A stretch of 64,000 bases of DNA from Laburnicola sp. R22_1. Its lineage: Eukaryota > Ascomycota > Dothideomycetes > Pleosporales > Didymosphaeriaceae. The stretch lies in assembly GCA_014281115.1 (NCBI GenBank), contig JACONQ010000006.1, forward strand, positions 62,001-126,000, written 5' to 3'. The notes below the pieces were generated by a model. The model ran no database searches. It saw nothing but the letters and a program-made list of their open reading frames with translations, and was not told the DNA's origin. Made by a program: the position numbers and the translations under genes. This document shows positions 21,826 to 34,001 of the stretch, piece after piece (position 1 is the first letter of the stretch; every line of letters begins with the position of its first letter).

Positions 21826-24800
21826 TCAGAAGTCTGCAGCATCGGCGCCGGCTTTACCTCTCAAGCTGCCATGACTCGCGTATTCACCCAAGGAGCTACC
21901 CCCGCCACGCCAAGCGCCTGCGCCTCGATCCGCACTTCTATCTCTATCGCGGTCTTTCTCCTTCATCTTTTCTTTATCTTTTCGTTTGCGCTGAAAGGGT
22001 AGTACGCCTCGAAAGCCACGGTCTTTCTTCTCTTTCGCCACTGGGTCTTTGGAGAATGCTGGAAGTGCCGTTGTATACTCTTCTTCTAAAATGCTCCCTG
22101 CATCCGAGTCCTCCAGACTATGGCCTCCAGCACTGCGAGGAGGATGGGAGAAGGCGCCTGAGCCGGCTAGAGTAGACATGTTGATCTGGGCATTCGGATT
22201 CGTGTAATGCATTGAGCTGGCTGACGCTGAAGGGTATGTGCGAGTCTGCGGATAGGACGGAGGTGGTGCCATGTGAAGGCCGTCGCTTGACCCGGGCGGC
22301 GTCTCCTCAGCAGCAGACGCTGATGCAGATGGGTTGGTGGACGCTGACTGTGACACCGAATCAGTCAGCGACGGCGCATAACCAGCGTCGCGGGGAACTT
22401 TCGCGGCGAGCGGGTTTTTGATCGTGTTCCATGTCGAACTAGACACAGAGCTTGCTGAAGCAGAGACACTGGGATGCTGTTGATGCCGTGTGCGTGGTGC
22501 TTTTACTGGTTTCATGGTGACTGGTGTGCTGGTCGCTGACGATGATGTCTGTTCGTCTCCAGTGCCTGGTGACGTGGGCATGCTCTCTCCACCATCATCT
22601 CTCAACGTGATTCTGTTCTTCGTAGCCGCGCCTCTGCCTGAGTCAAAACTTGCAGAGCCGTGTAGCTGCTCTACTAGCTCTTCCCATTTGACACTCAGGG
22701 TGGAAGACGGTCGTTCAGCACGCTCAGCGCGGTTTAGGCAGTCCGATGTGCGCTCTTTGAGGGCAACACAGATTTGATGAAATTTCAGCAGATCACCGTC
22801 TGTGGTCTTAATGTTCGGTGCAGTACTCCTTGTGTTTTCGAGCCAAAGATCCACCAGAGCGGCAAAGTTGCGCGCGTGGTCGACGAGATATGGCAGTGAC
22901 GGAAAGCCTTCGCGAGATGTGGGAGGGAGCCGTTGAAGGATAGCGAGCGGCGTGCTGTAAGAGGGAGGAATTGGTGGTGCGGGCGACGTCATCGAAGATA
23001 TCGAGCATATGTTATCTAGGTATGTCTTGAACTCCTGCCGGTGCGTGGTTAAGAATGTATTCATGGGCTCCATCCACGCCTCCTTCGTGCCAAAAGAGGT
23101 CATGTTCGCCAAACCCTGGAGTGACTTCGCAATTAAGGTCAAAGCTCTTCTAGCTCGAGGCTTGGGATGTTCTAGACAATCGTTAGCTTCTGACTACATA
23201 TCTTGTAGTACCAGATCAGCATACCTTTCAGAAGGCCAAAAAGCTTCGGGTTGAGCACGGCCGGCACAAAGAAGCGTAGAAACAAGAAACCCGAGACACT
23301 ACTGTATTGTACAGTTCTTAAAAAGTCCCCAAACCGATCTTCAGCACAAGCCCGGATGTGTCGAAAAATGAGCCTCAGCTCTTGAGGACACCGGGGAACC
23401 GAGTTGTAGATGGCTCGCCACAAGTCTTCGGTAAGGTTGATCAATCGTCTCCAGTTCCTGTCCAACTCATGCGGCGATGTGACTTTGTTCGGATCAACTT
23501 CGCACTCCGGGTCTTTGTCGTTGATTTCTCTGAGCTTGTCGCTCAGCGTGTCTTCTAGGTACTCTTTGCCCAGTCGCTTCATGTGAAAATCAAGAGATTT
23601 GGTCAAGAGCGTATTCCCTCGGAACAGAAGATTCGCCTCTAACTTGGCGTTGTTGTTCATATCCCGGACGAATAGCTCTCGGTCACTGGTGGATCCGAAT
23701 TGGGTCTCATTAGATTCGCTTGAGCCGAGCCTTTTGCTAAAGCGGAGTCGTGTAGCAGGTGACTCCTTGAGGGTGCCGTCGATTTCTTCCTCGACTAGAG
23801 CCATTATCCAGTCACCGGCCTGGCCAGATACCTGGAAGATGTTGAGGAGGTACTCGGACAGCCTCTTCAGTTCGTTTGGTACCATCTGCGCGAGTTGCAC
23901 GGTGAGGCCGTTTGAGAAACGGTGCAGGAGCTCGGACATTGGCTGATAGTCGCGCGCCATGAGAATTGCACACTCTTCGGTGCTGACCTTTACAAGTACC
24001 TCACCGACGCTATTCCCATACATGTTGGCAAGCGGCCACCATTTCTCCGTTTCCTGGTTGGGTCCAAGGTCATCGAGATATATGTCGGTCTTGCCGCAGG
24101 TTTGATCAAGGCTTATGCCGCTAACGCCCCACGCATCCGAGGCCATGATATCGGAATTTGATTGGGCGTCGTGGGCGTGCTTATCGCCGCGTGAGTTGTT
24201 AGGAGGTCGCTTTTTGAGTAATAATGAGGCTGTGGACAGGACGGCGGGAAGATCGAGAAACTCAAATTCCTCCCGCCAAAACGGCGTGGTGCCTTCCATT
24301 TTCGCCATGGTGCGCGCTCTCGTCTCCCCATCCAGCAGGACTTCGATATAGTAGCCCCCGGTATTCGAATTGGCCGCGGATCCTGGTCTGTGGGAAGCGT
24401 GACTGTCTGAAATCTTGGGGCTGATTGGCGGGATCAGCCTGGCCTCAATGACGCGCACCAAAAGCGACCTCTCCATACGGAACATGTCTTTTGTGCCAAA
24501 GGACGGCGATAGTGCGCCCTCTTCGTTCAGCGTGGGCTGCTTTGGTCCGTAGAGTTGGGGGATGGTGAAGGCGCGCAACAAGACGATCCACACTTCGTAC
24601 AACACGCGCGATTCTAATGACAAGAAGATGGGTCGCAACAGAGACAGCGAGGTGGATGTTGATGTGTACTGCGGATAAATGGCGATGCAGAACTCGTTGT
24701 CCAGAACAGAGGGGTCCAAACGCTGTACGGCGCAGCGTGACAGCTGAGACAATTGTACAACGGACACCAACGTGACATCGGTATCCGCATACAGCTTCAG

Positions 24801-25988
24801 TTCCCCGTTTTCCCGGAGTGTACAAGACACGCGTCTCCAGCGCCGAGAGCCCTGGCTCTGTATCCGGTATGCTTGCGGGCGTGACTGTGTCGACTTGGGC
24901 GTGCCTGCGTTGCTGTACGTCACACTGGTGTCCCAGTAGATCATCTTGCCGACCTTGATGATGGGCGCCTCCTTGAGCAGGGAGACCTCGGAGTGCCGTC
25001 GGCTGTCGGCCAGACGACGCTCCGCCACCAAGGGCGCCTGTGGTTTGGCCATTTTGTTGTGGATGCCCTTGGGACGGATGGGCTGCCAGCACAGCAAGGC
25101 GGCAAACCACGAGTCGAACTCCTCCTGCGTGGGCGGACGCAGGTACACGTCCAGCTTCGAGTTGTGGCCGAGGACGTGGATGTAGGCCGTGTAGGCCTCG
25201 GCGTCGTAGGCACTCTTGACACGGCAGCCGCGGAGATCGGGGATCAGGGTCCTGTGGTACGAGGTGTCGCTCTTGGGCTCGTACACCAGGCTGCCGGCCT
25301 CCTCGTTGATGTAGCAGTACGAGAGCGACCAGGGACTGGCCTCGCCGCGGCGGAAGGCCAGCATGCCCTGCATCCTGCCGCACGTCGCGCGCATCAGCTT
25401 GAGGACCTTCCTAGCATCCGAAGCCGGCACGGGCGACACCCATGAGTCTGGCTGGGCATTGGGAGACAGCGCGGCCGACGCAGGCGACGCGGTGCGGGCC
25501 GGCTGCGTGAGGATGCGGCTGCGGCTGGTGGAGCTGGCGGCGCGCGGCGGCGGGTGGGCGGGGGAGGGGGTGGAGGAGGAGGAGGAGTGGGCGGTGGTGG
25601 CGGTGGTGGTGGTGGTGGTGGTGGTGGTGGTGATGGGCGAAATGGTGGAGGGGTGGCCGATGGACGTGACGACCGACTCCTCCAGCGAGGCCGCGTGCAC
25701 CGAGCCGATGCGATGGCGGTTGAACAGCGTCGGGTCCAGCGTGCGGGTGCGCGGGCGCGTCTGCTCTTTGGCGCTGCGCAGCGCAAAGTCCTTGTCGTCG
25801 GAATTGGCGCGAGCGATCAGGTGGCGCGGGTTGTTGCGAGTGCTGGTACCGCTGGTACCGCTGCGGCTGGCGGGCGACAAGGGCGGGCTGTAGGGCGCAA
25901 CCTCGCCCTCGGGGATTGATTCGGGCGTGACGGCGCGGATCGTGGCGGGGACGTCTGCCTCTCTGTCTCGTCGGTTGCGGCGCTCCAT
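21826..25988 (-). CDS. C2-domain Ras GTPase-activating protein (Bud2/RasGAP type)
   Basis: Stimulates GTP hydrolysis by a Ras-family GTPase. The PH/C2/RasGAP layout resembles yeast Bud2, which acts on Rsr1 in polarity, but the target here is inferred. ATG 25988 opens a 1,370-residue protein with one 51-nt intron near 23142-23172 joining GLLK to EHPKPRARRALTLIAK. The Ser/Thr/Pro-rich N-terminus holds a poly-Thr run (about 121-130). PH-like segments precede a C2-like domain (MERSLLVRVIEARLIPP; YIEVLLDGETRARTMAK; WREEFEFLDLP). The RasGAP domain has ELFVRDMNNNAKLEANLLFRG with a basic residue where the arginine finger is expected, and SSVSGFLFLRFFVPAVLNPK, the hallmark FLR...PA motif. The C-terminal 250 residues are Ser-rich and end in a basic region (RKRKDKEKMKEKDRDRD). 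Appears intact. Confidence 0.88.
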
Positions 25989-26500
25989 CGAGGGCTCGCG
26001 ACGGCGGGCCGATGCGTGGTTGCGATCTTGGGAGCCCCGGAGGTGCGATTCTCACCTTGGGCCCTGGCGCACGCACGGGATCCCTGCACGCTGAGATAAG
26101 CCGCTCACCAACAGCTCACTCATGCACTACCGACCCACCAGCAAGTCACCGCACTCCGATCCCGAGTCAGAACACACCCAGGATGGCCAATCACATTTCA
26201 ATTCATCTCCTAAAGGACCTAGTGCAGCAGAGCATAGCGCAAAGACATCTCCCCATTTCCACGCCCACCCTTCGTTCCCTCCAAAGCCCAAGCAGAGAGA
26301 AAGCAAAGAACAGGAAGAAGAGAAAAAATACAATTTTGAATCAGGCAAGCCAAAGAGAAGGATAAATCCCGCATACCATACATAACCAACCAATCTCCAC
26401 CCCCAACAGAAAACAGAAAGAAATCCTACTCCCAGCCATGAACCCAGCGCGCCAAAGAAGAACTTTTGCAGGAAACCGGGCGACTATCGATACACCAACT
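25989..26500. other. Intergenic region
   Basis: 5' flank of the RasGAP gene and 3' flank of the secreted repeat protein. No feature recognised. Confidence 0.5.
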
Positions 26501-27367
26501 CTAGTAGCTCGGAGGCGTGTAGACAGCGTACCCGCCAGCCGCGCTAGACGTCGCCTTCTTAGACGAAGTCGGCGGCGTGTAGACCGGGTAGCTGTACACG
26601 GTGGAACTGGTAGCCTTCTTCGTAGTAGAAGAGATCTTCTTCGAAGACGACGTAGACGAAACCTTCTTAGAAGAAGACGTAGACGAAACCTTGTTAGAAG
26701 AAGACGTCACCTTAGAAGACGCCGAGCTCTTCTTGCTCAACAACACCACCTTGGTAGACAACACGTTCTTGGAGGAGGTAACGACCTTGGTAGAAGGCGC
26801 CTTCTTGGTCGTCGTCTTGAGCGTCGACGACGACGTCTTGGAGACGGGCTTAGCGCTGGTGAGGGGCTTCTTGGAGGACGTCTTCGGGACGACGGGCTTG
26901 GTGCTGCAGGTGCCGCCGACCGGCTTGACCTTGGTGTACGTCACCACCTTGCCGCCGCGGATGATCGTCTTTTGTACCGTCTTGGTGACGGTTGCGGGCT
27001 TCGGGCCGGTTGTCTTGGTGACGAACTTGGTGATGGTCGCGGGCTTGGTGATGGTCCTGGTGGTGGGCTTGCAGCTGGCTTGGATGACGGGCTTCTGGGT
27101 CGAGATGGGCTTGGGCGTAGAAGTCACCTTCTTAGAGGAAGACGACGACTTCTTAGTGGATGTCACCTTGATGGAAGACGACGACTTTTTGGTCGATGTA
27201 ACAGTCTTCGGCGTCGAGATAGGCTTCGGCGTAGAAGTCACCTTCTTGGTAGAAGACACAGTCGAGACCTTCTTACTCGAGGACGGCGGAGGCCCCACGA
27301 CGTAGTCGGCCTGAGCAAAAGCCAGGATCGCCAGAACGGCCAGTGCAACAAAAGCGTAGAACTTCAT
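26501..27367 (-). CDS. Secreted Ser/Thr/Lys-rich repeat protein with dibasic KK punctuation
   Basis: A 288-residue single-exon protein with ATG 27367. The first 20 residues (MKFYAFVALAVLAILAFAQA) are a clear signal peptide. The rest is built from degenerate repeats of the type STKKVTSTPKPIST and SSTSSSKKV, with about a dozen Lys-Lys pairs. The centre (about 100-165) holds the only cysteines (ASCKPTTR and GGTCSTKP) among TKPAT/TKTV repeats. The end has two aromatic copies, YPVYTPP and YAVYTPP, separated by TSSKK and followed by a final SY. KK sites are potential Kex2-type cleavage sites, and the Ser/Thr density suggests heavy O-glycosylation. No known domain. It could be a wall-associated protein, an effector or a kexin-processed peptide precursor. 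Long open frames on the opposite strand are artefacts of the repeat. Confidence 0.75.
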   Translation of the reverse strand: MKFYAFVALAVLAILAFAQADYVVGPPPSSSKKVSTVSSTKKVTSTPKPISTPKTVTSTKKSSSSIKVTSTKKSSSSSKKVTSTPKPISTQKPVIQASCKPTTRTITKPATITKFVTKTTGPKPATVTKTVQKTIIRGGKVVTYTKVKPVGGTCSTKPVVPKTSSKKPLTSAKPVSKTSSSTLKTTTKKAPSTKVVTSSKNVLSTKVVLLSKKSSASSKVTSSSNKVSSTSSSKKVSSTSSSKKISSTTKKATSSTVYSYPVYTPPTSSKKATSSAAGGYAVYTPPSY

Positions 27368-28787
27368 CTTGAACAGTATGATGTTCTGGAACGACAGACA
27401 GACAAGCTCGACGAGTGGAGAAGAAGTGCTGGATGCCTGATTCTCCGGGCGTTTCGCTGTGGTATAAGTACCCCTTCTGTCTTGTTACTATTTCGAAGAG
27501 ACATATTGTCCCCAGCTTCAATCGCTGTCTTGTCGTTTGTGTGGTGTTTCTCTGCGAACTTAGTGTTTCACAACTTCGAGCATTTTCTTTGTCTACACAC
27601 TTCGGTTCTTTCGCTCGAAGATTGGTGAGACGACGCTAGTATTGTGCCATTGTCAATTTTGAGCAGCGCTTTGTGTGTGGATTGCGCCAATGCTTTGTAG
27701 TCGGATGCGCCATGGCGGGTCTGGCCCTTCACGCAATGGTGTTGACAAATTGTCGAACATCGACTCAGCGTTCTCTTTTGTTTCAAGTTGTGTTTGACTA
27801 TGTTTCGTGTTATTGAAAAAGTGTAGATGGGTCTAGAAGAGGCGCTCGGATGACTTTTGTGGCTTTCCTTTTGCTTTGGCTACTGGTCCCTTGCAGGAGC
27901 TTGTCAATCATGGATCGACGACTCAGACGTCATTTACTCAAGGACAATACCACAGAATTGTGTTATGTGGAAGTAGATCGCAAGCCATGGACGCCGACGC
28001 GTACTCGGAAGCTGGGTATGCCGTGAGCAAAGTGGAGTATAGAATTGATGGAGAATCAGGCCGTAGAAGCCTAGCTTACGTAGTAGCGTGTAAACAATGA
28101 GACTGTAAGCACCTGCCACGTTACCAAAAGTGCTCCTTCCAACATGCCAATCTAGAGACACCAGGTAAGAAAAGCGAGCTTTGGAGGAACTTCGGCGTCT
28201 TTCGGATTCGATTCCCTAGCAACAGAGCCTCGCCAATGATCTCCCTTTAGATATGCTGAACATTGCGTGAACATGAACTCTCCTAGCTGGAATCTCTTCC
28301 TGCTTTCTGTGACTACAGGCGCACTCATCACTCGTTCTTGCATCGATCGCTAGATCTATTCCATGTTTAAGGATCGGCTTTATTTGCTGAATCCCACAGT
28401 TCTGACTATGTGAAAGAAGACTTCGCGCACTCTCGGTACACGCCACAGTTCTGACTTTCGCCATAAGAATGAATGCTCTGCGCCGGCCAATCGCCCACGC
28501 AGCATTCATGATTGTCTGGCCAGCAATGCTGAGTAGGGTATCGACCGACTCACTGCTGTGTATATCATCCCAAAGAATTTTTTACACGGCAACAGCGTAT
28601 TTTCGGTCTCCGTCTAATCCGAGTCTAGAACTTACGCAAGTTGCCCTTCCACCTTCTCTTCTTTATCTCCATCATTGTTGTCCAGTGTTAGAATCCAGCC
28701 TAGTGCCATATAGGCACGTGATTACCAGCCATGTATATATATCACTAGCCAGCTCCTTAGAGTCGGTAACCCAATCGATTCTACACC
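27368..28787. other. Intergenic region
   Basis: No supportable gene. A 14-bp direct repeat (CCACAGTTCTGACT) occurs near 28394 and 28442. A GATTCGATTCC box-B-like string near 28205 lacks a foldable tRNA around it. Confidence 0.5.
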
Positions 28788-30551
28788 TCATCTTTGGCAC
28801 ATTTCAACATCCAGAACAAAGCTCCAAGCGAGAGCTGCAAGCGCTACCACCAATAGCCAGCACCACCATACCAGACCTACAACGCCAATTTTGATGCCTT
28901 GTGCTAAGAGCACGCCGCCGATGACTGGACCTGTGGCACTCGAGAGTGCGCTTAACGTACTCCCCGCGCCATGTACAGTACCCAACACACTTCTCCTTGG
29001 CGCAGCTTCCGTGAGCAGGATGACGCTACTAGGCATGCCCATTGTCCTCGCCATGACCTGTGAGAACAGGACTGCAGCCATGGCGGGCCATTTCGCGGCC
29101 ATATGTCCAGACAACAAGGACAGGTATGGCGCGAAAAGGTAGGTGATCAGGAAGATAGAGTGCGCCAAGCGGAAGACACCGAGATTTCCGATATGTTTCT
29201 GAATACGCGGGTAGATGAAGAGCTGTAGGAGTATTCCGCTTATACCGAAAGTCGCCAGATAAAGGCCAACGGTAGGCGAAGCCAATCCGAGTCCGCCGGT
29301 GAAACGCAACATGGAGGCACGTTCGTTTGCAGACGTAGGCATGCTTAGAAAGACCGGAAATATGTGCAGGAAGGTCGCGTTGTGCAGAGGAAGAAGACCG
29401 AAAGCGACAACAGTTTTAAGAAGACGACGCGTCCAGATCTTGCCGAAACGAGGTCGTTCGGGCTTGGGCTTTTCAGCCGTTAACGATGCACCCTCCTCAG
29501 CTTGTATCGCATGGTAACCAGTGTCGGTCTTCCGTGCAATCTTGTTCTTGATGTTGAGAATAGCCTTCCGCACAGCCAGCCTAGGCTCCAAATTCTGCTC
29601 TTCTGAATGCAAGCTTTCTTTCAACCAGATCACAGCTAAGACCAAGCAAACAGCGAGGACGGTACCATTGAACAGTGCCGGAAGAGCGTAGGGATATGCC
29701 AGTGTCCACGCCACCTAGAAACAAGTGTATGATGAGCGCATGTTCAAAGGCATTTTGCATGCGGGATGTTACTCACACCGTCCTGGTTATTATAGAAATT
29801 GAAGAAGCCTGACGGTCCGAACAGCCAGGGTAGATTATCGACGGGGTCCGCCAAACAACCACCAATGGCCAACGCTACAACGCGCCCGGAATTGAAGATA
29901 ACTGGAAGGGCCAAGAAGGCTCGCGTGTGGTATTTTTGTTCTTTCACGATCTCGGCCGTCATCGTCCTCATCACACCCAGCGTGCCGTTCGCCATTCCTG
30001 CCAACACCCTCCAGAAGAGCAGCATCCCTATCGTGCGCGAAAAGCCGAAAGCCAAATTTGCGATGACGCTGATGGTGAGTCCTAGGATTATGGTGGGCTT
30101 TCGACCGTACGTGTCCGATAGCAGACCCCATATCATGCTTGTTGACATCTGGCCCAGTGGGTATGCCGCCACCAAAAAGCCAGTCAGGCGTGAAATCTGT
30201 TGCTCCGCTGTGGGATGGTTCGGATCCGACAAAATCGACTTGACTAGATAGTAGAGGTACGGTAGCAAACATGCGTTCGAGAGAGGCGTGGAAAGACGGC
30301 ATAGTGCTAGTAATAGCAGCTGTTTCTTTTGTGGCAGGCTTCTCCATGTGACATTTTCTTCTAGGATGCGAGCCTGGATATATCAGCGCATGTCGAGATG
30401 CATTGTACCATTAGCGATACCTACCGTGGGTATGGACACTTTCTCAACGTGTGATTCTGATCGACTTAGCAAAATGTAACACCGAATGGCTTTGAGATGG
30501 CGCACCTTCCAGCAACCTATCTCCCTCCCCAGTATTCACTCTGTCAGCCAT
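28788..30551 (-). CDS. Major facilitator superfamily transporter (DHA1-like)
   Basis: A polytopic membrane transporter of the fungal MFS drug/H+ antiporter-like group; the substrate is unknown. ATG 30551 (MADRVNTGEGDRLLE) is followed by a 49-nt intron that restores ESHVEKVSIPT, a second of 51 nt leading to ARILEENVTWRSLPQKKQL, and a third of 62 nt joining NQDG to VAWTLAYPYALP. About 533 residues with 12 predicted membrane segments. The MFS signature between TM2 and TM3 is visible as GLLSDTYGRKPTIILG. TM segments follow (ISVIANLAFGFSRTIGMLLF; NGTVLAVCLVLAVIWL), with a long cytosolic loop (about 260-320) between the halves. The C-terminus reads VALAALAWSFVLDVEMCQR. Divergent from the sugar transporter. 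Appears intact; the first intron is inferred. Confidence 0.84.
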
Positions 30552-31904
30552 GGCGAGTGGTCATAAATCTCTATTACACATTGAAGAACAGTGGGTGCGG
30601 GTGCGTGTGCGTAGGTCGGTCGAGTGCAGTTACATAGCTATCTCAAAGAGAGTAAGCTGTATCGCGAAGGAATTGACACGCATCGCAACGGATTTACACG
30701 CGTCGAAAGGGATTGAGTGAGGAGGGCACGTCTCTCTAAAGAGTAAGTGCTTTGAGCCTCAATCCAACCCAGTCCCACTCGCACGTAGCCGTGTCCATGG
30801 TTTCCCATGGTATCACTAAAGGAATGGCCGGTCGGATTGGAAGATTTATATGCTTTCCGGCACTATTGCATTCCTATGTATTGGACGTAATCAATTGTGT
30901 GGTTCTGAGTAGATTGAAAAGAGTAAGGACCGGGCCACACCGTGGCACGGGTGGCGTCATCGGTTCACAGACTGACGCTGATTCGCACATCGTCTCCCTT
31001 GCTGCGGATGAGAGCATTTAGCCAAGACGGATCAGTGGGCGAGGTACGGCTACATAGCTCGCTAGAGTTAGTACGGAATCGGATCGAAAACTAGGCCCGA
31101 GGCGGACTGGATCCCGTGACTAAGACAATGCCCCAGGTGCGAGCGAAAGCGGTAGTTGTTTGGAAGTGACTACCAGTAGTTTCACTTCATGGGCTTCTGA
31201 CTCGGACAATATCGGCTTGTGGTGGTGAGGAAGGAATCGTACGAAAGGCGGGGTGAAGCCGCGCTAGGCTCAATATATTTCCGGCCTCCCCCTGTCACGT
31301 TCACCCATGTACCCCCATGGACACTCTTCGTTCTACGAGCTGCTTGAAGCACTTGTTTCTTTCTAGCATTTGGTATACATATATACCGTGTATGCTGCGA
31401 CGTGAGACGGAACCTTCAAAGGCTACGACTTCAATGTTCCTGAACCGGAGAACAGACCAACGCAAACACACATGTGCATGCTGCGTCTTATCCACCCGCG
31501 GCTATACTCGACTGTAGGCGGGGTGACCTGTCAAGATATCGCCTCATCAGTCCATCGACAGGGCTTTCCCACGCCTGATCACCCAACTACGATCAGTTTT
31601 CTACCGTGTGGAAGCACTGGGGAAACTGCATGCAGGAAGCCACTGCTTACTGCATGAGCCCATGTCAACACAGTACATAAACGACACGAGCTTCGCGTGA
31701 AGTCTTACAGCAAGCTTTCGTTATTCGACGACCGAACGGGGAACATGAGAAACCAAACGCCGCCCTCGACGGGACGCACAAGGGAGCTGCAGCGTGGGTT
31801 TCTCTGAAATTCTCAAGCAACCCACCAGTTCGGTCCTGCTAATTTTCACAGCGACGTCGGGTATCGACGTTACTGAGCCACTTCTGCCTCGCGCTCCTGT
31901 CGAC
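30552..31904. promoter_or_regulatory. Shared upstream region of two divergent MFS genes
   Basis: A 1.35-kb interval between two start codons pointing outward. It contains a degenerate 20-bp triplicate at about 30659-30720. No gene seen. Confidence 0.45.
30659..30720 (+). repeat. Degenerate tandem repeat of about 20 bp
   Basis: Three loosely similar units (CGCGAAGGAATTGACACGCAT, CGCAACGGATTTACACGCGT, CGAAAGGGATTGAGTG) in the divergent promoter. The similarity is imperfect. Confidence 0.45.
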
Positions 31905-33761
31905 ATGGCGACTGGTTCAGCGATATCGACCGTCAGGCTTCCGCGGAAGGCTTCCTTCCGCCTTCTGGCAGTCACTCTTTTCTTTGGCCTGGCTTCTTTG
32001 GCCTGGGGGTATGCAGGATACCGCGACCTCGACCTACATTTATTGATTATTTCTTAGGTACAATATCGGCATCATGGCTACAATATATGTGCACCCCGGT
32101 TTTATCAAATCTCTTCACAAGCCCTCGAAGGCAATGACCGGGCTTATCACATCGATCTACTATCTTGGAACATGGCTCAGCTACCTCTTCGTATCACATC
32201 CTCTCGCAGATCGATTCGGCCGGAGAATGGCGGCTGCGACTGGTGTTCTGACGACGGCTATTGGTGCTGCAATTCAGACGGGTGCAAAAGGGGAGCGCGG
32301 TGTCGCAATGATGATTGTAGGCCGTATAATATGTGGCTTCGGACTCGCCATCGTTTCAACCTCCGTTCCACTATACCAAAGGCATGTCGTACCCGCAATT
32401 AGCTTTGCGTGAGCTGACTCAGGCACAGTGAGGTCTCACCTGCGAAACATCGGGGACGATATGTCGTTATCAATCACGTTGGTCTAGTCGCGGGCCTAGC
32501 CACCGCGTTCTGGTCAGTATACCCGATACCAAAGTGTATATTGAGCGCGATTGACAGGCCCAGGGTTGGTTACGGTATCAGTCATTGGGAAACGGCACGC
32601 GGGACCTATTATGGATGGCGTATTTCGATGGCTGTACAATTTATACCCGAGTCCATTTTCCTCGCCGGGGTTTTCTTATGTCCTGAGACGTATGCTGTTT
32701 CTTTACAAATTGTGTCACTCCATGTTCGATTTGTGGCGGCTGCTGACGCGTTATGTAGACCCCGATGGCTTGTGGAGCACGGCCATAGCGAACCCGCCAA
32801 ACGTAGTCTCGCCTGGCTGCGAGCATTGAGCCCTACTGATCAACGAGTTGTTATGGAGCTTGAGGAGATCGAACAAGACGTGCAACAGCGACGCAGCGCC
32901 ACCGCACAAGGGTGGACTGTTCTCTTCACCAACAGACCATTGTTCAACCGACTTTGGCGCGCCGCTCTCCTGCAATTCATGGCTCAGATGTGCGGAAACG
33001 CCTCGATGAAGTACTATCTCCCCTCAATCTTCATGCGCTTGGGCATCGAGCGCAAGTTAACCCTGATGATCGGCGGTATCGAGAGCACTCTCAAAATTGG
33101 TTGCACCATCATCGATACCTGGCTAGTGGATAGGTTTGGCAGAAGGTTGACGCTCGTCCTGTCCTGTCTTGTCATGAGCTTCGCTCTGCTGGTATGGTCT
33201 TGCCTACTAATTTTAAGGTCACTACTAAAACCCCTATAGTTGAATGGTGCCTTACCACTGGCGTATCCCAACAATGTCAACCGGGTAGCAGAATACATCT
33301 GCATAATGTTCATCTTCATCTACACCTTCGGGTATTCGATAGGATTCGGCCCAGCTGCCTGGGTATACGGCTCCGAGATCTTCCCCACTAACTTCCGCGC
33401 TCGCGGCCTGAACATTTCCGCCTCCGGTTCTTCGATCGGTTCCATCATCTCCTCGCAAACATGGCCCATAGGCATGAGCCGCATCGGCTCCAAGACGCAC
33501 TTCATATTCATGAGCACGAATCTCGCGTCCGCAATAATTATTTGTAAGCCCAGATTGTTATTCATTCTTCTGATTAATGGTTCATACTCACTGTGCTTAG
33601 GGTTTCTTTATCCTGAGACTAGCCGGCGCAGCCTCGAAGATATGGAAGCACTCTTTAACAGGGATTATCAATCGCGCGATAGTCTTGAGGGTGGAAGGGA
33701 AGGATATCGGGACGAAGAGGTGGATGTGACACGCCCAGTTATCAAGGCGACCCAGCCATGA
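31905..33761 (+). CDS. MFS sugar/H+ symporter (sugar porter family)
   Basis: A 12-TM plasma-membrane transporter of the sugar porter family. ATG 31905 begins MATGSAISTVRLPRKASFRL. Several short introns: the first joins SLAWG to YNIGIMATIYV; the second is GC-AG (donor GCATGT after CTATACCAAAG) and restores PLYQSEVSPAKHRGRYV; others give TAFWVGYGISHWE, FLCPETPRWLVE and ALLLNGALPLAYP. Family marks are DRFGRRMAA, GRIICGFGLAIVSTSVPLY, PETPRWL (PESPRWL-like), DRFGRRLT and YPETSRRSLEDME (PETKG-like). The hydrophilic tail ends IKATQP at 33761. About 500 residues, normal for the family. The precise sugar cannot be told from sequence. Confidence 0.85.
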
Positions 33762-34001
33762 TGATTACTGGCCCGGAAACATGAGAATGACGGGCAGGAT
33801 GTAGGTGTGAAATGCGCACAGAAGCACTGATCATGTCGGGACCTACCATCGCTTTTCGTCCAAAACAAGTTATGTGTGGGATATTGGTTGACCGTATCAA
33901 AGTACAGCTAATGGCTTGTCAAGGAATTGAGTTAAACAGGATTCGCTCTTCAACTCCGACGCCGATTCTACTATAGTACCAATGGCAGATTTCTAGGATC
34001 G
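33762..34001. other. 3' intergenic region between convergent genes
   Basis: 240 bp between the sugar transporter and the HET gene stops; nothing recognised. Confidence 0.5.

Noticed and set aside
25554..25640. GGT/ACC repeat in the RasGAP region as an independent repeat locus
   Set aside because: It encodes an in-frame poly-Thr run inside the RasGAP protein, so it is listed as part of that gene.
26438..27628. A 396-codon open frame on the plus strand
   Set aside because: It is the antisense of the repetitive Ser/Thr/Lys gene; Arg/Leu-rich repetition without domains is expected from such a shadow, and the minus frame has a signal peptide.
28200..28220. Box-B-like GATTCGATTCC suggesting a tRNA
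   Set aside because: Flanks cannot form a T-stem or acceptor stem and no A box lies at the right distance.
28394..28456. 14-bp direct repeat CCACAGTTCTGACT
   Set aside because: A single pair about 48 bp apart in non-coding DNA, too little to define a repeat family or regulatory site.
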